Source: Longimicrobiaceae bacterium
GTDB lineage: Bacteria > Gemmatimonadota > Gemmatimonadetes > Longimicrobiales > Longimicrobiaceae
NCBI GenBank assembly: GCA_036375715.1
Contig: DASVBS010000047.1
Span: 32,874 to 96,873 of the forward strand
Length of the DNA: 64,000 nt
Direction: 5' to 3'
Positions 19,301 through 26,033 of the stretch are shown here, in pieces. Every line of letters begins with the position of its first letter. Position 1 is the stretch's first letter. The notes under the pieces are model-generated. The model searched no databases. It was not told where the DNA came from and worked only from the letters and a program-made list of their open reading frames with translations. The translations under genes were made by a program, and so were the position numbers.

Positions 19301-19443
19301 ACGGCACCAACCTGTTCACGCTTACGGACTACAGCGGCTACACCCCCGAGCTCATTTCGGGGGAGGTGATCAACAGCGGCATCGATCTGGGGGTCTACCC
19401 CACGATGCGTGTGATCTCCTTCGGCATGGACGTGTCGTTCTGA
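16396..19443 (+). CDS. SusC/RagA family TonB-linked outer membrane protein
   Basis: A 1015-residue outer membrane importer. The signal peptide ends near LPGVLAAQ. A carboxypeptidase-regulatory-like domain follows (TVTGTVVASESGSPLPGVTV), then LEELVVVGYGTQQRRDVTGAV, a hallmark SusC junction and TonB-box region. The plug shows VSPNSGEPGQSAVVRIRG, PLYVVDGM and SMEVLKDASATAIYGSRGA, and a large beta-barrel ends in Phe (MDVSF). GGAGG seven bases before ATG 16396 fixes the start and rules out the longer frame from 16345. It forms a transporter with the SusD-like lipoprotein 37 bp downstream, probably for oligosaccharides given the glycan-active genes that follow. Confidence 0.96.
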   Translation: MKRFFVRKGRGEHASVRSATRPLKRVVPLLVLGLALPGVLAAQTVTGTVVASESGSPLPGVTVNVQGTDVTTVTDASGRYTVEVNNPQTDTLTFSSIGYATQNVPVNGRTTIDVTLVQQAVALEELVVVGYGTQQRRDVTGAVASVETEDVAQVATPNVEQALQGRIAGVQVSPNSGEPGQSAVVRIRGVGTLNNASPLYVVDGMLLDDISFLNPNDIASMEVLKDASATAIYGSRGANGVIIVTTKQGAIDTPTRFTVSAYAGFQEVQNPIDMVNARQYAELANELAANQGLPEPYFPDPAAVGPGTDWQDEIFRTAPIQNYQASVSGGSDRVSYYFSGNFIRQDGIIPKSDYERITLRLNNDYDLTETLRLGNNFNFSYIDDKRAPNVLRTLYYADPTIQPRDENGNFTDGNVRSSAGNPAATVFYTNNGGERTRLVGNLFAELDFLNDFTFRTSFGVDHDRDQFRNFVPEFIVSPIQQNVDSDLTVETTTNSSWLWENTVNYDWVGERHRVSAVAGITAQSFYTERLGGSRTNLVGDDPSLWYLNAGDEEGQTNFNTAEDWRMLSYLFRTNYALLDRYLLTASLRIDGSSRFGSENRYGWFPSVAVGWDLAQEAFMQDYENVSALKLRASWGQIGNDKIGAYPGIPVVTGNLNAIFGEDETMFFGASPIELANPDVKWERTSQTNIGLDASFFDGRVGATLDWYNRLTDGILVRVPIPDFVGVSTQPFVNAAEVLNRGFEATLELNQQFGELGVSLGLNASTIDNEVKELGQGNEAIFGGGLGNEVGITTRTEIGHPIGAFWGFKVDGVFQTPEEVAAGPLRGGEQPGDLRYVDTNGDGVITDADKTFLGSPIPDVIYGMNIDLNWRWFDFSANFSGQSGNEVYNGKKAVRFGVDNFEKSFLNRWTGPGTSTTEPRVTNAGHNYLASERFIEDGSFFKLNSAQLGYRLPESVTSQLNLASARIYVNGTNLFTLTDYSGYTPELISGEVINSGIDLGVYPTMRVISFGMDVSF

Positions 19444-19480
19444 GCCGCCATTACATCGAACTCTTCGATTTCCAAGCGAT

Positions 19481-21346
19481 ATGAAACCGCTAATGCATAA
19501 GAGGTCTGGGGGGCGACGGCGGGTCGCGGCGACCCTGTTGACCCTGCTGGCCGCCGTGGGCTTCTCCGGCTGCGAGGACTTCCTTTCGACGGAGCCGCGC
19601 GGGGAGCTGACCACTCCCAACTTCTTCACCAACGAGAGCCACGCGGTACAGGCGACCAACGCCACCTACAACATGCTCCGCGCCTGGCCGGTGCACGTGT
19701 TCGCCTGGATCGGAATGACGGACATCGTCTCCGATGACGCGACCAAAGGCAGCGTTCCGGCGGACGCGAGCTTCCTCGGTGACCTGGACGACCTGAACTT
19801 CGATCCGGGCAACATCGCCTTCAGCACGGTCTGGGAGGGCTACTACCAGGGGATCTACCGCGCGAACGTCGCGATCCAGAACATCCCCCAGGTGGACATG
19901 GATGAGACCCTCAAGGCGCGGCTGATCGGCGAGAACCAGTTCCTCCGCGCGTACTTCTACTTCTTCCTCGTGCGAGCCTTCGGCGGTGTGCCGCTGATCC
20001 TGGAGCCCCTGGTCGCGGGCGAGTTCGATCAGACGCGAGCCACCGCGGAAGAGGTCTACAACCAGATCGAGCAGGATCTGCTCTCCGCCATCGAGGTGCT
20101 TCCGGAGCAGTACGGGGCTGCCGATGTCGGTCGCGCGACGAAGGGGGCGGCCCGGGCACTCCTCGGCAAGGTGTACCTGTTCCAGGGAGAGTACGAGAAC
20201 GCGTACGAACAGCTCCGGCAGGTGATCGATTCGGGTGTGTACAGCCTCTATCCCACCTACCGGCAGCTCTTCACCCCGGCGGGTGAGAATTCTTCGGAGG
20301 CGGTGTTCGAGGTGCAGAACACCACGCTGGAGGCGGGAGGCGGCTCCAGCCAGTACGCGCAGGTTCAGGGAATCCGCGGCATTCCGAACGTGGGATGGGG
20401 CTTCAACACCCCCTCCGACGACCTCGAGGCGAGCTACGAGCCGGGGGATCCGCGTCTGCAGACCACCATTCTGTATCCCTGGGAGATGCTCCCGGATGAT
20501 CCCAACCGGGTGGTCTACCTGAACCCGAGCATGCCCAACAACCGGTACAACCAGAAGGTCTACACCTCGCCGGATACTCCGCGTGGGTCCGACAACAGCA
20601 GCGTGAACATCCGTCGGATCCGCTATGCGGATGTGCTGTTGATGGCGGCCGAGGCGGCCTTCCGGACCGGTCGTGAGGACGAGGCCCGCACCTGGCTCAA
20701 CCAGGTGAGGACCCGCGCTCGAGACGGCCACAAGAACACCGTGGGGATTTTCGTGGAGACGCTCGCCCAGTCCATCGCGACCCAGGTGCTGGGGCGTGGT
20801 GCGGGCGAGAGCCGGGCGTTCGTGCGCTACGTGAACCCGGAGAGCGACGCCTTCGACGCGGGGGTGCGGAGCTTCGTCAGCGCCTGCCAGGACCCGTGTG
20901 CGGAAGCGCCCGTTCCGCCCGTGCGGGTAACCAGCATCGACATCATCGAGACGGTCAACGGCAGCCCGGTGCGCGACGCGGACCAGTTCCTCGCGGCCGT
21001 GGACGCCGTGCCGACCGGCGCTCCGGTGGTGCTGACCGGTGAGCGAATCGAGCAAGCAGGCGACGGCTCGACCACCAGCTCCGACTTCATCGTCACGCTG
21101 ACCGCCCAGCCGCTCCTGCCGGAGGTCACGGCCAGCGGAGACGCGCTTCTGCAGGCGATCTGGGCCGAGCGACGCTGGGAGCTGGCGATGGAGCAGCACC
21201 GTTGGTTCGATATCATTCGCCAGGGCCGCGCACCTCAGATCATGGGCGCCCTGGGCAAGACCTTCCAGGAAGGGAAGCACGAGCTGTATCCGCTCCCGGC
21301 CACGGAAGTGCAGATCACCGGATTGCAGCAGAATCCGGGATATTGA
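19481..21346 (+). CDS. SusD/RagB family lipoprotein with PDZ-like insertion
   Basis: A 621-residue surface lipoprotein (lipobox FSGC, Cys31) that forms the ligand-binding lid of the SusC barrel. SusD features are FLSTEPRGELTTPNFF, TPR-like helices (ENQFLRAYFYFFLVRAFGGVPL, ATKGAARALLGKVYLFQGEYENAYEQL), RIRYADVLLMAAEAA and the C-terminal pieces AIWAERRWELAMEQHRWFDIIRQG and EGKHELYPLPATEVQ...QNPGY. Between the last two blocks, about residues 421-551, there is an unusual insertion resembling a PDZ domain (DAFDAGVRSF, then IIETVNGSPVRDADQFLAAV). Standard SusD proteins are about 500-550 residues, so the insertion explains the extra length. Confidence 0.94.
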   Translation: MKPLMHKRSGGRRRVAATLLTLLAAVGFSGCEDFLSTEPRGELTTPNFFTNESHAVQATNATYNMLRAWPVHVFAWIGMTDIVSDDATKGSVPADASFLGDLDDLNFDPGNIAFSTVWEGYYQGIYRANVAIQNIPQVDMDETLKARLIGENQFLRAYFYFFLVRAFGGVPLILEPLVAGEFDQTRATAEEVYNQIEQDLLSAIEVLPEQYGAADVGRATKGAARALLGKVYLFQGEYENAYEQLRQVIDSGVYSLYPTYRQLFTPAGENSSEAVFEVQNTTLEAGGGSSQYAQVQGIRGIPNVGWGFNTPSDDLEASYEPGDPRLQTTILYPWEMLPDDPNRVVYLNPSMPNNRYNQKVYTSPDTPRGSDNSSVNIRRIRYADVLLMAAEAAFRTGREDEARTWLNQVRTRARDGHKNTVGIFVETLAQSIATQVLGRGAGESRAFVRYVNPESDAFDAGVRSFVSACQDPCAEAPVPPVRVTSIDIIETVNGSPVRDADQFLAAVDAVPTGAPVVLTGERIEQAGDGSTTSSDFIVTLTAQPLLPEVTASGDALLQAIWAERRWELAMEQHRWFDIIRQGRAPQIMGALGKTFQEGKHELYPLPATEVQITGLQQNPGY

Positions 21347-21351
21347 GGGAA

Positions 21352-21583
21352 TGACAGGGTGACAAGGTGACAAGGTAGGCGGGGCAGGCAAGACAAGGAG
21401 ACAAGGGGACAAGGAGACAAGGGGTGAGCGACCTTCACGCTGACCCCGTCAACGCGAGAGGCTGGCACGCGTGACCTTGTCCCCTGTCACCCTGTCGTCA
21501 CGCCGTCGATTTTGTCACCCCGTCACCCTGTCACCTTGTCATCCGTTCCTCCTTGTCTCCTTGTCTGACTAACTCCTTGTCTG
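21352..21583. repeat. Inverted clusters of GACAAGG-type units
   Basis: The left part (21352-21424) has GTGACAAG and AGACAAGG units in direct order. The right part (21472-21583) has the complement (CCTTGTCTCC, TGTCACCCTGTC) in the opposite sense. Together they form a long imperfect inverted repeat filling the gap between the SusD and glucanase genes, and the right arm reaches the start codon at 21586 without leaving a Shine-Dalgarno site. The same family occurs at 31354-31707. Confidence 0.85.
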
Positions 21584-21585
21584 CC

Positions 21586-22998
21586 ATGCGCTACCTCACC
21601 CTCCTGAGCCTCCTCCTCCCCCTCATGGGCTGTGCGAACGCGACCACGAGCCCGGATCGGGCGCCCCCGGCCTTCGATGATTTTGTTCCCGAGGTGCAGG
21701 AGCGTACCTTCCGGTGGTTCTGGGATACGACCAATCCGGAGAACGGCCTGGTGCCTGACCGGTGGCCGGAGCCGCCGTTCGCCAGCATCGCGGCGGTCGG
21801 GTTCGGGCTGAGCGCCTATCCGGTCGGCGTGGAGCGGGGCTGGATCACGCGCGAGGAGGCGCGCGAGCGAACGCTGAATACTCTGCGGTTCTTCTGGAAC
21901 GCTCCCCAGGGGGACGCCGCCACGGGAATGACCGGATACCGTGGCTTCTTCTATCACTTCATCGACATGGACCAGGGCCTCCGGTACCGCGACGTGGAGC
22001 TCTCGACTATTGACACCGCGCTGCTCATGGCCGGGGTTCTCACGGTGGGCGAGTACTTCGACCAGGACGACCCGGTCGAGGAGGAGATCCGCGCACTGGC
22101 GGATTCGCTCTACCGACGGGTGGAGTGGGACTGGTTCCAGCGCGAGGACGGGCTGATCCGGATGGCCTGGTATCCCGACCGCGGCTTCGGGCCGCCGGTC
22201 TACACGGGGTACAACGAGGCGATGATCCTCTACCTGCTCGCCCTGGGATCTCCCACCCATCCGGTGGATGCGCGAGCCTGGAGCGCCTTCACCAGTTCGT
22301 ACGAGTGGGCGGACTTCTACGGGCAGGAGCACGTGAACTTCGCCCCCCTGTTCGGCCACCAGTACTCACACATCTGGGTCGATTTCCGGGGGATTCGCGA
22401 CGCCTACATGCGCAGCCGGGGGATCGATTACTTCGAGAACTCGCGCCGTGCAGCGCTGGCCCAACGGGAGTACGCGATCGACAACCCCAACGGGTGGGTG
22501 GGCTACGACGCGAACGTCTGGGGCCTGACGGCCAGCGACGGTCCGGTCGGCGCCACGATCGTCATCGATGGGCGGGAGCGGCAGTTCCGGACCTACTGGG
22601 CGCGCGGAGCGGCGGCCGGGGACATCCGCGACGACGGCACCATTGCACCCACGGCGGTGGGCGGGTCCTTCCCCTTCGTCCCCGAGCTTGCGGCCCAGGC
22701 GCTCCGCACCATGGCGGAGCGCTACGGGGAGCACCTCTACCGCGAGTACGGATTCATCGACGCGTTCAATCCCACGCTCCGGACCGAACATCCGGTCACG
22801 GCGGGTGAGATCGTGCCAGGAGTGGGTTGGTTCGACGACCAGTATCTGGGCATCGATCAGGGGCCAATCGTACTCATGATCGAGAACTATCGCTCGGAGC
22901 TGATCTGGAGGCTCATGCGGAACAACGACTACATCGTACGCGGGCTCTGCCGGGCCGGGTTCTCCGGCGGATGGCTCGAGGGGAGGTGCACGCAATGA
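21586..22998 (+). CDS. Glucoamylase-like (GH144-type) glycoside hydrolase lipoprotein
   Basis: A 470-residue lipoprotein (lipobox LMGC). The body matches the glucoamylase-like domain family now partly classified as GH144: FVPEVQERTFRWFWDTTNPENGLVPDRWP, SIAAVGFGLSAYPVGVERGWITREEA, TGYRGFFYHFIDMDQGLR, ELSTIDTALLMAGVL, WGLTASDGP, TAVGGSFPFVPELA. Characterised GH144 members act on beta-1,2-glucans (family knowledge), so a beta-1,2-glucan or related oligosaccharide is a reasonable but unproven substrate. ATG 21586 starts at the lipoprotein signal. It overlaps the sulfatase gene by ATGA, and belongs to the SusC/SusD operon. Confidence 0.88.
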   Translation: MRYLTLLSLLLPLMGCANATTSPDRAPPAFDDFVPEVQERTFRWFWDTTNPENGLVPDRWPEPPFASIAAVGFGLSAYPVGVERGWITREEARERTLNTLRFFWNAPQGDAATGMTGYRGFFYHFIDMDQGLRYRDVELSTIDTALLMAGVLTVGEYFDQDDPVEEEIRALADSLYRRVEWDWFQREDGLIRMAWYPDRGFGPPVYTGYNEAMILYLLALGSPTHPVDARAWSAFTSSYEWADFYGQEHVNFAPLFGHQYSHIWVDFRGIRDAYMRSRGIDYFENSRRAALAQREYAIDNPNGWVGYDANVWGLTASDGPVGATIVIDGRERQFRTYWARGAAAGDIRDDGTIAPTAVGGSFPFVPELAAQALRTMAERYGEHLYREYGFIDAFNPTLRTEHPVTAGEIVPGVGWFDDQYLGIDQGPIVLMIENYRSELIWRLMRNNDYIVRGLCRAGFSGGWLEGRCTQ

Positions 22999-24539
22999 CG
23001 ATCCGGTTGGGAAGCTTCGTGAGGAGGTCCGTAGGCAGCGTCGTGAGAAGGTCGGCAAGTAGCGTCGTGAGAAGGTTGGTAAAGGTCGCCGGAGCGTGGG
23101 CGTTGCTGGTCGCTTGCGGCCTTCCGGCGGCCCGGTCCGTAGCCGCCCAGCAGGCCACCCCCCCGCGCAACGTCGTCTTCATCCTGTCCGACGACCACCG
23201 GTACGATTTCATGGGGTTCCACCCCAATGCGCCAGACTGGCTGGAGACTCCGAATCTCGACCGGATGGCGCGGGAGGGCGCGCATCTGATGAACGTCTTC
23301 GTGACGACCGCCCTCTGCTCTCCCAGCCGCGCCTCCATCCTTACCGGCAAGTACGCTCACAACCACCGGGTGGTGGACAACAGCTCTCCCATTCCGCCCG
23401 GCACCACCTTCTTCCCACAGTATCTGCAGCAAGCAGGCTACGCGACCGGCTATTTCGGGAAGTGGCACATGGGCGAGAATGCCGAGAGCGACCAGCCGCG
23501 GCCCGGATTCGACCGGTGGGTGAGCTTCCGCGGGCAGGGCACCTATTACGATCCACTCCTCAATATCGATGGCGAGCGCCGCCAGATGGAGGGGTACACT
23601 AGCGAGATCCTGACCGATTTTGCGCTGGAGTGGCTGGACCAGCGTCGGCGAGAGCCCGAACGCCCCTTCTTCATGATCCTGGCGCACAAGGCCGTACACG
23701 CGGAGTTCGAGCCGGCGGAGCACCATAGGGGGCGCTACGCCGACGTGGAGATCCCCTATCCGGCCAGCATGGCCAACACCGAATCGAACTATCGGGGGAA
23801 GCCGCACTGGGTGCGTGCACAGCGCGACAGCTGGCACGGGGTCGACTACATGTACCACGGCCAGTTCGACTTCGACACCTTCTACCGGCAGTATGCGGAG
23901 ACCCTGTTGGGGCTGGACGAGAGCATCGGCCGGGTGCTGGACTACCTCGACCGCACCGGTCTGAGCCGCAACACTCTCGTCATCTACATGTCGGACAACG
24001 GGTTCCTGCTCGGGGAACACGGCCTGATCGACAAGCGCAACGCCTACGAGGAATCGATGCGGGTGCCGATGCTGGCCTACGCGCCGGGGTGGATCCAGCC
24101 GGGGACCCAGATCACCGAGCTGATCCGCAACATCGACATCGCCCCGACGCTCCTGGAGCTGGCCGGCGTACCGATTCCGGAAGACATGGACGGACACTCG
24201 GTGCTGCCGGTCTTCACCGGCGGCCAGATCGAGCAGGAGCCGGAGATGCTGTATGAGTACTACTGGGAGTACGCCTTCCCGCACACTCCCACCACCCTTG
24301 CGCTGCGCGAGGATCGCTTCAAGTACATCTTCTATCACGGGGTGTGGGATACCAACGAGCTCTACGACCTGCAGAGCGATCCGCACGAGATGGTCAACCT
24401 CATCCACGTACCCGCCTACCGCGAGGAGGTAAACCGCATGCGCCAACGGCTATTCGAGCGGCTGGAAGAGACCGGTGGAATGTTGATCCCCCTGAAGCCA
24501 GCCGGGACGTTCCAGGCGGCGGAGCGTGAGCTGCCGTGA
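22995..24539 (+). CDS. Type I sulfatase, exported
   Basis: A 514-residue arylsulfatase-superfamily enzyme that hydrolyses sulfate esters, probably on a polysaccharide in the periplasm. Metal ligands appear in FILSDDHRYDF. The formylglycine site is C108 in ALCSPSRASILTGKYAHNHRV, with the CxPSR pattern needed for conversion of Cys to formylglycine. Other motifs are GYFGKWHMG and IYMSDNGFLLGEHGLIDKRNAYEESMRVP. The start overlaps the previous stop as ATGA, with GGGAGG eight bases upstream. The N-terminus before the signal helix is long and repetitive because three 24-bp DNA repeats are translated there. A sulfatase-maturating enzyme is not in this window. Confidence 0.94.
   Translation: MTIRLGSFVRRSVGSVVRRSASSVVRRLVKVAGAWALLVACGLPAARSVAAQQATPPRNVVFILSDDHRYDFMGFHPNAPDWLETPNLDRMAREGAHLMNVFVTTALCSPSRASILTGKYAHNHRVVDNSSPIPPGTTFFPQYLQQAGYATGYFGKWHMGENAESDQPRPGFDRWVSFRGQGTYYDPLLNIDGERRQMEGYTSEILTDFALEWLDQRRREPERPFFMILAHKAVHAEFEPAEHHRGRYADVEIPYPASMANTESNYRGKPHWVRAQRDSWHGVDYMYHGQFDFDTFYRQYAETLLGLDESIGRVLDYLDRTGLSRNTLVIYMSDNGFLLGEHGLIDKRNAYEESMRVPMLAYAPGWIQPGTQITELIRNIDIAPTLLELAGVPIPEDMDGHSVLPVFTGGQIEQEPEMLYEYYWEYAFPHTPTTLALREDRFKYIFYHGVWDTNELYDLQSDPHEMVNLIHVPAYREEVNRMRQRLFERLEETGGMLIPLKPAGTFQAAERELP
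23013..23076 (+). repeat. Three 24-bp-spaced repeats inside the sulfatase 5' end
   Basis: AGCTTCGTGAGGAGGT (23013-23028), AGCGTCGTGAGAAGGT (23037-23052) and AGCGTCGTGAGAAGGT (23061-23076) occur at an exact 24-bp period. Since 24 is a multiple of three the frame is kept, giving SVVRRS-like peptide repeats ahead of the signal sequence. Confidence 0.85.
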
Positions 24540-25816
24540 TCAGGTACGCTGCCGGGTCGGTCGCCCCGCTCCTGCTACTGCTCCTCACCGCTTGCGCCGC
24601 CGATTCGTCCGATACCGAATCCGAGGTCGCCAACCGTTGGTGGAAGGGAAACCTCCATACCCACTCCCTCTGGAGTGACGGGAACGACTTCCCCGAAAGC
24701 ATCGTTGATTGGTACGCGACGCGAGACTACAACTTCCTTGTGATTTCCGACCACAACACGCTCCACGCCGGGGAGAAGTGGGTCACCATCAACCCCGGCA
24801 CCGATCGTAGGGTCGCCTTCGATCGCTACCTGGAACGCTTCGGCGACGACTGGGTCTCGTGGGAACCGCTTGCCGGTGACACCATCCGCGTGCAGTTGAA
24901 GACGCTGGACGAGTACCGGCCGCGCTTCGAGCGCCCCGGGGAGTTCATCCTGATCCAGGGTGAGGAGATCACCGACCGGTTCGAGCAGAAGCCGCTCCAC
25001 GTGAACGCGACCAACCTCGAGCGGCAGATCGAGCCGCACGGAGGCACCAGTGTCGCCGATGTCCTCCAGAACAACATCAACGCCGTGCTCCAGCAGAGGG
25101 AGGAGACCGGCCGTCCGATGTTCCCTCACGTCAACCATCCCAACTTCGGCTGGGCGGTGACCGTAGAGGACCTCATGGCCCTGGAGGGCGAGCGATTCTT
25201 CGAGGTCTACAATGGCCATCCGCTGGTTCACAACGAGGGGGATCATGAGCATCCCAGCGTGGAGCGGATGTGGGATATCCTCCTCGCCACCCGCATCTCG
25301 GAGGGCCGCCCGATCATGTTCGGGCTCGCCACGGACGACTCGCACAATTACGTGACGTTCGAGACCGGCTCTGCGAACCCGGGGCGGGGGTGGATCATGG
25401 TCCGGGCGCCGGAGCTCACCGCGGAGTCGCTGATCGACGCGATGGAGCAGGGAGACTTCTACGCCAGCAACGGCGTGGTGCTACGCGACGTTCGCCGCGA
25501 GGGAGAGGTGGTGCGCGTGGAGATCGAGCCCGAGGAGGGCGTCACCTACACGACCCAGTTCATCGGCACGCGCCAGGGCTACGACCCGCATAGCGAGCCG
25601 GCGGTCAGCGCGGAGGGGGATACGCTGAGCCGGCGCTACAGCGACGACATCGGCCAGGTGCTCGCCGAGGTCGAGGGCCCGACGGCCGAATACCGTTTCC
25701 GGGGAGACGAGCTGTACGTCCGCGCCAAGGTGATCTCCTCCAAGCCGAAGGAAAACCCCTACCACGAGGGGGAAGTGGAGACGGCGTGGACGCAGCCATT
25801 CCTGCGGGAATTTTGA
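24536..25816 (+). CDS. PHP-domain metal-dependent hydrolase lipoprotein
   Basis: A 426-residue lipoprotein (lipobox LTAC) with PHP-superfamily metal ligands: KGNLHTHSLWSDGND, VISDHNTLHAGEK, ILIQGEEITD, FPHVNHPNFGW and a late ATDDSHNY. PHP proteins hydrolyse phosphoesters in most studied cases. A role on a phosphorylated or decorated glycan is guessed from its place as the fifth gene of the SusC/SusD-glucanase-sulfatase operon. GTG 24536 overlaps the sulfatase stop (GTGA), indicating translational coupling. The C-terminal 100 residues resemble a small beta domain (VRVEIEPEEGVTYTTQFIGT). Confidence 0.85.
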   Translation: MIRYAAGSVAPLLLLLLTACAADSSDTESEVANRWWKGNLHTHSLWSDGNDFPESIVDWYATRDYNFLVISDHNTLHAGEKWVTINPGTDRRVAFDRYLERFGDDWVSWEPLAGDTIRVQLKTLDEYRPRFERPGEFILIQGEEITDRFEQKPLHVNATNLERQIEPHGGTSVADVLQNNINAVLQQREETGRPMFPHVNHPNFGWAVTVEDLMALEGERFFEVYNGHPLVHNEGDHEHPSVERMWDILLATRISEGRPIMFGLATDDSHNYVTFETGSANPGRGWIMVRAPELTAESLIDAMEQGDFYASNGVVLRDVRREGEVVRVEIEPEEGVTYTTQFIGTRQGYDPHSEPAVSAEGDTLSRRYSDDIGQVLAEVEGPTAEYRFRGDELYVRAKVISSKPKENPYHEGEVETAWTQPFLREF

Positions 25817-25828
25817 ATTTTGGATTTT

Positions 25829-26023
25829 GAATTACGAATTACGAATTACGAATGACCGCAGACCGAAGGGGCATGGAGGATTTCACAGAGAGCACAGAGG
25901 AAACCCCTCTCCGTTTTCGCCTTTTATGGGGACGTTGGAGGAAGCCGTAGTGTTCCTCTGGGACCTCTGTACCCTCTGTGACCCCTGCGGTTTGCCCGTA
26001 ATTCGGAATTCGTAATTCGTAAT
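25829..26023. repeat. AATTACG heptamer element between convergent genes
   Basis: The left arm (25829-25852) has three GAATTAC units; the right arm (25997-26023) has the inverted form (CGTAATTC units). The core includes CACAGAG-type units and CCTCTGTGACCCCTGCGG (25973-25990), which recurs with variation near 38745 and 61118. It fills the 217-bp gap between the PHP lipoprotein and the acyl-CoA dehydrogenase genes. Confidence 0.85.
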
Positions 26024-26033
26024 CCGGCCTCCG

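Noticed and set aside
16882..19665. Open frame of 927 codons on the minus strand
   Set aside because: It lies antisense to the SusC gene, has no family motif and is explained by codon bias in GC-rich DNA.
19490..21412. Open frame of 640 codons on the minus strand
   Set aside because: Antisense shadow of the SusD gene.
21352..21583. Possible CRISPR array
   Set aside because: Units are 7-8 bp, contiguous and inverted between arms, with no regular spacers and no cas genes.
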